This document shows, in pieces, positions 48,131-59,943 of a stretch of 64,000 nucleotides of DNA. Origin of the DNA: Manis javanica (Eukaryota; Chordata; Mammalia; Pholidota; Manidae); the NCBI RefSeq assembly GCF_040802235.1, contig NC_133166.1, forward strand, positions 3,596,001-3,660,000, written 5' to 3'. Both the position numbers and the translations under genes were made by a program. Below the pieces are notes generated by a model that ran no database searches, was not told where the DNA came from, and was given only the letters and a program-made list of their open reading frames with translations. Position 1 is the stretch's first letter. Every line of letters begins with the position of its first letter.

Positions 48131-49020
48131 ATGAAAAGGCAAAACTACAGGCAGACAAAGATCACAGAGACAACACCTGAGAAGCAGACAGACATAACCA
48201 GTCTTCCTGAAAAAGAATTCAAAATAAAAATCATGAACATGTTGATGGAGATGCAGAGAAAAATGCAAGAGCAATGGGATGAGATGCAGATAAAAATGCA
48301 AGAGCAATGGGATGAAGTCTGGAGGGAGATCACAGATGTCAGGAAGGAGATCACAGAAGGGAAACAAACCCTGGAAGGATTTATAAGCAGAATGCATAAG
48401 ATGCAACAGGCCATTGAAGGAATAGAAATCAGAGAACAGGAAAGTATAGAAGCTGACATAGAGAGAGATAAAAGGATCTCCAGGAATGAAACAATACTAA
48501 GAGAACTATGTGACCAATCCAAAAGGAACAATATCCATATTATAGGGGTACCAGAAGAAGAAGAGAGAGGAAAAGGGATAGAAAGTCTCTGAAGAAATAA
48601 TTGCTAAAAACTTCCCCAAACTGGGGGAGGAAATAATCGAACAGACCATTGAAATACACAGAACCCCCAACAGAAAGGAACCAACGAAGACAACACCAAG
48701 ACACATAATAATTAAAATGGCAAGGATCAAGGACACAGAAAGAGTTTTAAAGGCAGCTAGAGAGAGAGGTCACCTATAAAGGAAAACCCATCAGGCTAAC
48801 ATCAGACTTCTCGAGAGAAAATCTACAGGCCAGAAGAGAATGGCATGATATATTTAATGCAATGAAAGAGAAGGGCCTTGAACCAAGGATACTGTATCCA
48901 GCACAACTATCATGAAAATATGATGGCGGGATTAAACAATTCCCAGACAAGCAAAAGCTGAGGGAATTTGCTTCCCACAAACCACCTCTACAGGGCATCA
49001 TACAGGGACTGCTCTGGATG
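48131..49020 (+). pseudogene. L1 ORF1, frameshifted
   Basis: Opens at the same ATG as composite no. 1 and encodes the coiled coil with the duplicated 11-residue unit and the start of the RRM. It then loses frame near 48,588 ('gaaagtctctgaagaa' against 'gaaagtgtctttgaagaa') and stops at 48,592 after 153 codons. The rest of ORF1 is recognisable to about 49,016, with a further length change near 48,770. Confidence 0.9.
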
Positions 49021-49198
49021 GGAGCACTCCTAAAAAGAGCACAGAACAAAACTTACAACATATGAAGAATAAGAAGGGAGAGAAGAAAAGAATCTCCAGA
49101 AAGTGTATATAACAGCTCAATAAGCGAGCTAAGCTAGGCAGTAAGATACTAAAGAGGCTAACCTTGAACCTTTGGTAACCACGAATCTAAAGCCTGCA

Positions 49199-52100
49199 AT
49201 GGCAATAAGTACATATCTCTCAATAGTCACCCTAAATGTAAATGGACTTAATGCACCAATCAAAAGACACAGAGTAATAGAATGGATAAAAAAGCAAGAC
49301 CCATCTATATGCTGCTTACAAGAAACTCACCTCAAGCCCAAAGACATGCACAGAATAAACGTCAAGGGATAGAAAAACATATTTCAGGCAAAGAACAGTG
49401 AGAAGAAAGCAGGGGTTCCAGTACTAATATCAGACAAAATAGACGTCAAAACAAAGAAAGCAACAAAAGATAAAGAAGAATACTACATAATGATAAAGGG
49501 CTCAGTCCAACAAGAGGATATAACCATTCTAAATATATATGCATCCAACACAGGAGCACCAGCATATGAGAAACAAATACTAACATAACTAAAGAGGGAA
49601 ATAGACTGTAATGCATTCATTTTAGGAGACTTCAACACACCACTCACACCAAACGATAGAACCACTGGGCAGAAAATAAGTAAGAACACACAGGCACTGA
49701 ACAACACACTAGAACAGATGGACCTAATAGACATCTATAGAACTCTACATCCAAAAGCAACAGGATATACATTCTTCTCAAGTGCACATGGAACATTCTC
49801 CAGAATAGACCACATACTAGCTCACAAAAAGAGCCTCAGTAAATTCCAAAATATTGAAATTCTACCAACCAATTTTTCAGACCACAAAGGTATAAAACTA
49901 GAAATAAATTCTACAAAGAAAACAAAAAGGCTCACAAACACATGGCTTAACAACATGCTTCTAAATAATCAATGGATCAATGAACAAATCAAAATAGAGA
50001 TCAAGGAATATATAGAAACCAATGACAACAACAACACTAAGCCCCAACATCTGTGGGACACAGCGAAAGCAGTCTTAAGAGGAAAGTATATAATGATCCA
50101 GACACACTTGAAGAAGGAAGAACAATCCCAAATGAATAGTCTAACATCACAATTATCGAAACTGGGAAAAGAAGAACAAATGAGGCCTAAAGTCAGCAGA
50201 AGGAGGGACATAATAAAGGTAAGAGAAGAAATAAACAAAATTGAGAAGAATAAAACAATAGCAAAAGTCAACAAAACCAAGAGCTGGTTCTTTGAGAAAA
50301 TAAACAAAATAGATAAGCCTCTAGCCCAACTTATTAAGAGAAAAAGAGAATCAACACAAATCAACATAATCAGAAATGAGAATGGAAAAATACAGAAATA
50401 CAATGAATTATTAGAGAATACTATGAAAACCTATATGCTAACAAGCTGGGAAACCTAGTAGAAATGGACAACTTCCTAGAAAAATACAACCTTCCTAGAC
50501 TGACCCAGAAAGAAACAGAAATCTAAACAGACCAATTACCAGTAACGAAATTGAAGCGGTAATCAAAAAACGACCAAAGAACAAAACCCCCGGGCCAGAT
50601 GGATTCACTTCGGAATTTTATCAGACATAAGACCCATTCTCCTTAAAGTTTCGAAAAAATAGAAGAGGAGGGGATACTCCCAAACTCATTCTATGAAGCT
50701 AATCTCACCCTAATACCAAAACTAGGCAAAGTCCCCACCAAAAAAGAAAACTACAGACCAATATCCCTGATGAACGTAGATGAGAAAATACTCAACAAAA
50801 TATTAGCAAACCGAATTCAAAAATAAATCAAAAGGATCATACACCATGACCAAGTGGGATTCATCCCAGGGATGCAAGGATGGTACAACATTTGAAAGTC
50901 CATCAACATCATCCACTACATCAACAAAAAGAAAGACAAAAATCACATGCTCATCTCCATAGATGCTGAAAAAGCATTTGACAAAGTTCAACATCCAATC
51001 ATGATAAAAACTCTCAGCAAAATGGGAATAGAGGGCAAGTACCTCAACATAATAAAGGCCATATATAATAAACCCACAGCCAACATTATACTGAATAGTG
51101 AGAAGCTGAAAGCATTCCCTCTGAGATCGGGAACCAGACAGGGATGCCCACTCTCCCCACTGTTATTTAACATAGTACTGGAGGTCCTAGCCACGCAATC
51201 AGACAAAACAAAGAAATACAAGGAATCCAGATTGGTAAAGAAGAAGTTAAACTGTCACTATTTGCAGATGATATGATACTGTACATAAAAACCCCTAAAG
51301 ACTCCACTCCCAAACGACTAGAACTGATATAGGAATACAGCAAAGTTGCAGGATACAAAATTAACACACAGAAATCTGTAGCTTTCCTATACACTAACAA
51401 TGAACCAATAGAAAGAGAAATCAGGAAATCAATTCCATTCACCACTGCATCATAAAGGATAAAATACCTAGGAATAAACCTAACCAAAGAAGTGAAAGAC
51501 CTATACCCTGAAAACTACAAGTCACTCTTAAGAGAAATTAAAGGGGACACTAACAAATGGAAACTCATCCCATTCTCATGGCTAGGAAAAATTAATAACA
51601 TCAAAATGGCCATCCTGCCCAAAGCAATATACAGATTTGATGCAATCCCTCTCAAATTACCAGCAACATTCTTCAAAGAACTGAAGCAAATAATTTAAAA
51701 ATTCATATGGCAACACCAAAGACCCCGAATATCCAAAGAAATGCTGAAAAAGAAGACTAAAGTAGGGGGGATCACACTCCCCAACTTCAAGCTCTACTAC
51801 AAAGCCATAGTAATCAAGACAATTTGGTTCTGGCACAAGAACAGAGCCACAGAGCAGTGGAGCAGATTAGAGACTCAAGAAATTAACTCAAACATATATG
51901 GTCAATTAATATTTGATAAAGGAGCCATGGACATACAATGGCGAAATGACAGTCTCTTCAACAGATGGTGCAGGCAAATCTGGACACCTACATGTAGGAG
52001 AATGAAACTGGACCATTGTCTAACCCCATATACAAAAGTAAATTCAAAATGCATCAAAGACCTGAATCTAAGTCATGAAACCATAAAACTCTTAGAAAAA

Positions 52101-52946
52101 AACATAGGCAAAAACCTTTTAGACATAAACATGAGTGACCTCTTCTTGAACATATCTCTCCGGGCAAGGAAAACCACAGCAAAAATGAACAAGTGGAACT
52201 GTATAAAGCTGAAAAGCTTCTGTACAGCAAAAGACACCATCAATAGAACAAAAAGGAACCCTACAGTATGGGAGAATATATTTGTAAATGACAGATCCGA
52301 TAAAGGCTTGACGTCCAAAATATATAAAGAGCTCACATGCCTCAACAAACAAAAAACAAATAATCCAATTAAAAAATAGGCAGAAGAACTGAACAGACAG
52401 TTCTCCAAAAAAGAAATACAGATGGCCAACAGGCACATGAAAACATGCTCCACATCACTAATTATCAGAGAAATGCAAATTAAAACTGCAATGAGATATC
52501 ACCTCACACCAGTAAGGATGGCTGCCATCCAAAAGACAAACAAAAAATGTTGGCGAGGCTGTGGAGAAAGGGGAACCCTCCTACACTGCTGGTGGGAATG
52601 TAAATTAGTTCAACCATTGTGGAAAGCAGTATGGAAGTTCATCAAAATGCTCAAAACAGACCTACCATTTGACCCAGGAATTCCACTCCTAGGAATTTAC
52701 CCTAAGAATGCAGCAATCAAATTTGAGAAAGACAGATGCACCCCTATGTTTATCGCTGCACTATTTACAATAGCCAAGATTTGGAAGCAACCTAAATGTC
52801 CATCGGTAGATGAATGGATAAAGAAGATGTGGTACATATACACAATGGAATACTACTTAGCCATAAGAAGAGGGAAAATCCCACCATTTGCAGCAACATG
52901 GATGGAGCTGGAGGGTATTATGCTCAGTGAAATAAGCCAAGTGTAG
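49199..52946 (+). pseudogene. L1 ORF2, multiply disrupted
   Basis: Same endonuclease, RT and C-terminal blocks as in composite no. 1, in the same order, broken by a stop at 49,370-49,372 (TGG to TAG), stops near 49,588 and 50,455-50,458, a deletion around 50,620-50,640 before the RT core, and further breaks near 51,200, 51,330, 51,455, 51,695 and 52,375. The C-terminal 174 codons (52,422-52,946) remain open. The enzyme cannot be made whole. Confidence 0.92.
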
Positions 52947-53309
52947 AAAGAGAAATACCAAATGATTTCAGTCATCTGTGGAGTATAAGAACAAAGGAAA
53001 AACTGAAAGAACAAGACAGCAGCAGAAATACAGAACCCAAAAATGGACTAACAGATACCAAAGGGAAAGGGACTGGGGAGGATGGGTGGGTAGGGAGGGA
53101 TAAGGGAGGGGAAGAATAAAGGGGGTATTAAGATTAGCATGCATGGTGGGGAAGGAGAAAGGGGAGGGCTCTACAACACAGTGAAGACAAGTAATGATTC
53201 TACAACATTTTGCTATGCTGATGGACAGTGACTGTAAAGTGGTTTATAGGGGCGACCTGGTATAGGGGAGAGCCTAGTAAACATAATATTCTTCATGTAA
53301 GTGTAGATT

Positions 53310-53343
53310 AAAGATTTAAAAAAAAAGAAACAAAGAAAGAAAA
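53310..53343 (+). repeat. internal A-rich end of L1 no. 2
   Basis: 'gtgtagattaaagattt' followed by A and GAAA repeats, in the same position relative to the tail as 43,931-43,970. Marks the L1-to-ERV junction. Confidence 0.85.
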
Positions 53344-54814
53344 GGGGGATTAATCCTTGAGAGGATAAAACTAATGGTAAATCAACAATTAACGCATGCT
53401 TTAAATGTCCTTAATTTTGATCACTTAAAGGGTGTCAGATGATTGGCTATGGAGGTACGCTTTTCTGATAATATTCCTTTATCTTAAAAAAAAAAAAGTA
53501 GTTCCTGTGTGGTGACCTCCAATGAGTTCTACACAATGGTATAAAGGGCATATGAAAGTGTGGGCAAAGGGTCTGTCTGTGTTTATACAGAAGATCAGAG
53601 CCTAATTTGGCTACCCAGAAAATGAACTAAGATACGATATGAAGAACTTCCAACATCAGCACTCTCTGGGAGACTCATACCAGAAGATGATCATCAAAAA
53701 ACCTCCACAAAGATCCAGGCGATGCTGCAGTTGTAGCTGCATTCATCCCACCGTTTCCTGGACTTGCCATTGGAATGAAGAAGGAGATATCTAAGCTGGC
53801 CTGTGCATACAGTAAAACAACAAATTTGACTGTATCTATACTGTTGGAACTCAACCAAGAATTAGGAGAAGTGCAAGTTGTAGCGCTCCAAAATCTTACG
53901 ACTACAGACTATCTATGGTTAAAAGAACATATGGGATGTGAACAGTTCCCAGGAATGGGTTGTTTTAATTTGTCTGATTTCTCTCAGACTGTTCAAGTAC
54001 AGTTGGACAATATCCATCATATCATAGACAAATTTTCACAAGTGCCTAGGGTGCCTAACTGGTTTTCTTGGCTTCACTGGAGATGGCTGGTAATTATAGA
54101 TCTGCTTTGGTTATATAACTGTTTTCCTATTATGTTAATGTGTGTGCACAATTTAGTTAGTAGTTTAAAACCTATACATGCTGAAGTTACTATACAAGAA
54201 GATATGTCAAAGAAATAATCAATCCTCCCATGTTTCCTTCATATGCTACATCTATAGCTTTTCTTCTTCCTTCCTAATTACAACCCTTAAATAGAATTCG
54301 TGCCTCATATCGAATTTACCGAGTATCATAATTCCTCCAAGTGGTAAAGATACCTCAAGACAAATGCTGGGCATAGAAGCCACAGGGCATAAATCTGCAA
54401 AGAAGTAAAAAGCTAACCTTTTCAAACAATATGGCTTCTCTCTCACTTACCAACTTTACATCTCCCTGTATGGCCCCGGGAGATGACTGGTTAGCCAGAG
54501 ACGGGTAAGATTCCTCAAGGGAGGAACAACCTAAGACAGGCACAGTCGCAGGGGGGCCATCAGGTGAGAAATTGGGGATCAACAGTGGTGAGGCTTAGAA
54601 CCTCACCTCCGCTGTTTTGAGAGAAATCTTCTACATCCGTGGATGTTTTATTGCCCTTGTCTAGCTTGGATTAGCACATAGTCTACAGGCACACACCTGA
54701 TCATCTACAATTGCTCTCTCACAACAGTAAACTATGTTTTCTACCTTTATCTTGCATCTACCTACCACTTCAGCATTTTATTAAAAATAATAATAATAAT
54801 AATAAAGGGAGAAA
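53344..54814 (+). pseudogene. betaretrovirus-like ERV pol-end/env fragment in L1 tail no. 2
   Basis: Collinear with 43,971-45,446. The integrase C-terminal block at 53,558-53,622 is cleaner here (WAKG, then WLPRK). An open frame of 147 codons (53,775-54,218) covers the transmembrane subunit: a heptad-like region, a DYLWLKEH-type immunosuppressive-domain block, a CX6-type cysteine cluster and one membrane anchor near residues 100-122. There is no surface subunit, signal peptide or fusion peptide that I can see, so it cannot act as a viral envelope. About 600 non-coding bases separate it from the LTR. Confidence 0.78.
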
Positions 54815-55137
54815 TGTGGGATCCACATATAAATCAAGTATAAAAATCAAACGAATATTCATATTTGACCTGACTGTTTATAGTTCATAATGTGTGATCA
54901 AAACCGAAAGTTTCTATGATAACTGCCCTTGTACTGTTCACCATGTAAGAACTTATTCACTATGTAAGAATTTGTTCACCATGTAAGAACCTGTTTGTTA
55001 TGCTTCAGAAGATTGGAGACTGACAAGAATTAGGCTTGAGATGGATTAATGATTGTGCATTGAGCATTGACTCCCCTATACAGAATTTTATTGTTGTTAA
55101 CAACCATTTGATCAATAAATATGAGAGATGCCCTCTC
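54815..55137 (+). repeat. ERV LTR (U3-R) ending composite no. 2
   Basis: Same TG start after the 'aaagggagaaa' tract, same repeat block and same end 16 bases after AATAAA as the other two copies. Confidence 0.85.
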
Positions 55138-55142
55138 AAAAA

Positions 55143-55159
55143 AAAAAATTAAACAATGT
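55143..55159 (+). repeat. target-site duplication, 3' copy, composite no. 2
   Basis: Matches 47,106-47,122; beyond it the text rejoins the copy A sequence at 14,041 ('acacaaataataattaatct' in both). Confidence 0.9.
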
Positions 55160-56189
55160 CTACCTGTGATTCAACACAAATAATAATTAATCTCTATGGA
55201 ATATCATCTGGAAATTTATTGTTTAAATTATGCCCATTTGAGAAACAATGATTTAAAGCCAAACCCACCTCCCTCCAGATTTTGTGGTCCTTTGTTATAT
55301 CACATCCTGTTGTTATATAAGTGGGTCATAGTTCATATTGGCATAATGAAATAACACAAATACTTCTTGTGACATCTCCCTTTCTTATGATATTACCAAG
55401 CCCCCTGAATTCCTGTAGGGCACAGTGACTAAAACCACTTCAGAATTCCTTTAAATACCAAAAATGTAATAAACTTGCTGGTCCAAAAACTATCAAATAG
55501 TTCACATTTAATGGGTGCTTCTTATGTCTCAGAAAATTGTGCAAGTATTAACTCACTTATCTTTACAATAACCAGACAAGAGAACAACTCAGTTTTTAGG
55601 GCAATCTTACAAAGGAGATGATGCAGATATAGAGAGTTGTAATTTCGATAAACTAAAAATAAATTGCACATGAAGGCCTAGGAGGTTCTCTGGTGTTTCC
55701 ACCCATAGGAATGTGTGGAGAAAAGGGCAAAGCCAGAGAGACTTCTGAGGTTGTGTTGTTCCTAAGGTATGTCCTAGGCCAGAAACCAGCCGATGGGACC
55801 ATGTCAGTGATCTGTGTTCTAGGTGTGTCCTTCTGATTTACATCGTCCATCTAGGCCACAGTATTTGTTTCTGGGTAATACTGGCTGTACACATAAACTT
55901 CTTAAAGTGAATATGGTCAAAAAGTAATTTCAAGTAACTAAAATTTTTTACCCTGAACTACCAGATAATATGTTCCAAAATGCCAGAGATTGCACCCTGG
56001 ACTGAGAAACATGTAGTTCTTCATCTATGTCACATTTCAGAATTACAAAATGAAAAGTTCTCACCAACCTATATACATTTTAATTAACCCTCTGAGTAGA
56101 AATATGTGGGCCAAAACAGAGCGATTAATGTGAGCATTGTTGTAATTAAGGCCATTTTTAATTTTGTAATTTCTCAATCAAGGTAACTT
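55160..56189. other. copy B flank with MIR
   Basis: Collinear with 14,041-14,820. A MIR lies at 55,500-55,640. Copy B has about 260 bases at 55,700-55,970 with no counterpart in copy A. No gene. Confidence 0.6.
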
Positions 56190-58367
56190 AAACTCATGGC
56201 ATGTCTACCTACCTTTCTCCATTTCATACATATTCCTTTGAGATTGTATCTTCTTTTGTGGAATGTCCATTCAAATATTTTCCCCATTTTAAAATTGCTG
56301 TTGTCTCCCTATACATCAGTGATAAGCAGTCTTTATATATTATTGACACAAATCCATCCATGAGATTGGTACTTTTTGTTAAGTTCTATGATCCATTTTG
56401 TGTTAAAGTGTGTATATGGTCTACAGTAAAGGTTGAAATTCTTCACTTTTGCATAGGAATATACAATTATTGAGAAGATTATCATTCCCCAGTGAATTTC
56501 CTTGGCAGGTTGTCAAAAATCAATCAACTATAAATACGTTGATTTGGGGACCCTCAATTCTATTACACTGATATATATGCCTGTCTTACACCAGTACCAG
56601 TTATAATGTTTCCTAATTTTCACTTTTTAAGTATTGCTTTTTGGTTAAATTCTTTTCCGAATATTGCAGTCTTTATGTTTTCATGACTTGTTTTCTTAGT
56701 TTTACTTTCAGATTTTGTTGCTACTATATAGACATAAAGTAATTTTTGTATATTGATTCTTATTTGGGGACTGTAACGAATTCAACTTTTAGTTCTATTT
56801 GTTGTAGGAGGGTGAGTGTGTGTGAGTTTATGTTTGGATTGCTTAGGATTTTCTTCTTAAAGATCATGTATATGGTGAACAAAATCTATATTACTTCAAG
56901 TCTGGATGACTGACTGGTAGACTGACTGCTTTATTAATCTATGTATCTATCTATGAATGTTTCCCAATCTTTTCATCTTTCACTCTGTCTGTGAGTATTG
57001 AGAGCAGACGTCCTGATTGTTTTTACTATAGGAAAATCACTCATTCCCTAACCATAAAATGTGATGAAATAAAGTATGGTAGGTTGAAGAAATTTCTTTT
57101 ATTCTGCTTCACTGGTAATTTGTATCTTGAATTACAAATTCAACTGTGTGAAATAATTCTGTATCTGCAAGGTGGCCATGTGTTCTTTGAGTTTTATTCT
57201 CAGTGATGTTGCATTATTTTAATTGTTCTTCATATGTTAAACCAGCCTTGCATTCCTAGGATGGATCTCACTTGGTCATGATTCATAACCCTTTTATATG
57301 TTTTATTGAATTTATTTTTTTATGTTGGATGCAATATTTTGTTGCAAATGTGGATATAGGTTTATTTTTGATATCCTTGTATTGTCCTTGTTTGACTTTG
57401 GTATCAGGGCTCTACTGGGTCAATAGCATGACTTGGAAAGAGCATCACCTTATTTTTATTCTAAATGAAATACTCAACAATCGGTAGTATTTCTTATATA
57501 GATATTTAGCAAAAATAACTGGTAATGCCATCTGTGTCTGCATATTAGTCGGGGAGACAGTATTTTAAGCACAAATTGAATTTATTTATATATCTATTCA
57601 ACTTTTCTATTTTTTTATATTGTCAGTTGTGGTAAATTTATCTCTCATAAGTTGTCTATATCCCTTCTGTTGACTAAATTGTTGGCAAAAACTTATCTAT
57701 ACTATTTCCCATAGTGATTTCAATTTCTGAAAGGTCGATATCTCTCCTGATTATAGTCATATGTTTCTTCTCTCCATTTTTATTAGTAATGCTGCTAAAA
57801 TTTTATCAATTTTTGATTTACGAACTTAATGGTTTTCTCTAATGTCTTTAATCTTTCTGTTTTATTGGTTATGTGCTAGTCTTTATTATAACCTTCCATC
57901 GTTTTTTGTTTCTATTGAATTTACTCCTTTCTTTTAGTTTCTTAATGTGGAAGCTTAGGTTCTAGTTTTGAGGTTTTCTTTTCTAACACAGTTATTAAAA
58001 GCACTAAATTTCCCTCTAAGGACTAACTGCAGCTTTTAAAATTTCAAAGATTGGTTTTCATTTTAATTCTATTTGTAACATTTTCTAATTTTACTCATGC
58101 TTTTTCCTTTGACCTTTGGTTTATTTAGAAGAGTGTTGTCTAATTTTGAGAGTCACATCTATACTCTAGAAAGTAATATTTCTCCAACGTGCCTCAAAAG
58201 AATTTCTTCTAGTACATGTATTTTCACTCTTTCAACAGTAGCTTCTGAAGAGAAAAATACTGAATTTTGATGACATCCTAGTTATGATTTTTCTTTAATT
58301 GATCATGCTTTGGAATTAAAATTCAAGAATATTTTCCCAGTGCACAATCACAAACACTTCTGCTTAT
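56190..58367 (-). mobile_element. old L1 fragments, antisense
   Basis: Read on the minus strand, several stretches match ancient L1 ORF2. Plus-strand phrases include 'ccttgcattcctaggatgga' (57,246), 'cacttggtcatgattcataa', 'gactttggtatcagggctct' and 'ctttaatctttctgttttat'. Only the first 680 bases survive in copy A. No open frame of interest. Confidence 0.65.
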
Positions 58368-58765
58368 ACAGTTGACCTTTAAACAACACAGGCTTGAACT
58401 GCAGGGATACACTTTTACAGATTTCATTAATAAAGACATTGGGAAATCTTTAGGAAATTTGTAACAATTTCAAAAAAACTCCCAAACTGCATATATATAT
58501 ATATATGTATGTATTTACACACACACACACACACACAGAGACTAGAAATGTTGAAACGTATGAGAAACAGTTAGATGTGTCATAAATTCAGAAAATATAT
58601 GTAGATAGTAGTCTATTATCATTAACTACCATAAAATCAACAATAAGCTATTAGCAGTTAAGTTTTGGAGGATTTAATGTTACATGTGGCTTTTCAGCAG
58701 CAATGGTGAGGGGTGGGGGGGAGTGTCAGTTCCTGTGACCCACCTATTGTATAGGGGTTAACTAA
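58368..58765 (+). mobile_element. Tigger-like DNA transposon
   Basis: Starts 'acagttgacctttaaacaac' and ends with a decayed inverted copy ('attgtataggggttaact'). A TA/CA microsatellite (58,490-58,537) interrupts it. Same family as 30,544-30,878. Confidence 0.75.
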
Positions 58766-58799
58766 GTTTTCTTTTAGAAGTTTCATAAATTTGAATTAC

Positions 58800-59470
58800 A
58801 CATTTAGTTTTATGGGCCATCTAGGTTAATTATTGCATGAGGTATGATGTATGGTTCAAGTTCACTTTTTGCACATGACTATCCAAACTAATCAAGAACT
58901 GTTTTTTTGAGAAGATTCTCTTCTCTCCACTGTGCAGTCTTTGAAGCTTTGTGGACAATAGTTTGACAATGTATGTGCATGTCTGTGTTTGGAGCCTCTA
59001 TTCTGATCCATTGATCTGTAAATCTCTATTTTTTTCAATACCACATGTATTAGTTACTTCATCTTTATGCTAATGAATTGAAATCAGGTAGAGAGACTTT
59101 TCAAAGCAGGTAGTATTATTGTGACTTTCAACATTGCCTGGCTTCTTGAGTTTTTTCCTGTATGTGTTTTAGCATCCGCTTGTCAATTAAAAAAAAACAG
59201 TCATGCCAAGATTATAGATGGCATTTTAGTGCATCTACTGATCAATTTAAGGAGTCTTTGTATTTAAGAATATGTTGTTCTATCAACATGTTTAAGATTG
59301 TTATCTATATAATTTTGAACTGACCCTTTTTCCACAGTTATGGCCTTTTTATCCTTTGTAATACCTTTTATATTTACCTTAATAAATCTTTATAATAAGG
59401 GGTTTAATTAGTATGGTTTTGTTTTGCTTTTATGTCCAATATGATGATTCTTTTAATTGTTGGGTCTGTA
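58800..59470 (-). mobile_element. old L1 fragment, antisense
   Basis: Plus-strand phrases 'gagcctctattctgatccat', 'tcaataccacatgta' and 'agcatccgcttgtcaatt' are typical of antisense ancient L1M. Not present in copy A, where this region is deleted. Confidence 0.6.
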
Positions 59471-59479
59471 CTATTTAAA

Positions 59480-59943
59480 CTTACTCTAATTATTGGTAAC
59501 ACTGTAATGCCATATTAATTTTATAATTACATATTATTCATTATAAAAAATATTAACTTTAAAGTAAATGATGATATAGTGACTTAAATATTAAATATAT
59601 GATTAAGCATTACCAAATAATATGTAATAATTGAATATAATACTTATTAACTTAACACATTTATTTATTATTAATATATATAATATATATACTATATATA
59701 ATCATATATATATATGATTATATATAGTATATATATTATAATATTAATTTATATATTTAAAAAAATATATATTAATGTAATATTAATATTGATATATAAT
59801 TAATATATATATAATTAAAATTATATATTAATATATAAAATATAATATATATATATAATATATAAAATATATATTAATATTAATATATATAATTAATGTA
59901 TATAATATTAAAATTATATATATAATAATAAATATATATAATT
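59480..59943. repeat. long AT-only low-complexity tract
   Basis: About 460 bases of almost pure A/T, largely TA dinucleotides with several palindromic stretches such as 'tatatatgattatatata'. It abuts the 5' end of the ERV. Hairpin-prone. Confidence 0.95.

Larger units (their letters stand above)
47123..55148 (+). mobile_element. composite element no. 2: full-length L1 plus transduced ERV 3' end
   Basis: Same architecture and the same two internal junctions as composite no. 1, but a different target-site duplication, so it is a separate retrotransposition of the chimera. Its 5' end (47,123) starts at the equivalent L1 position, so it is full length. ORF1 and ORF2 hold several stops and frameshifts, so this copy has decayed more than no. 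1. Like no. 1 it is absent from duplication copy A. Confidence 0.92.
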
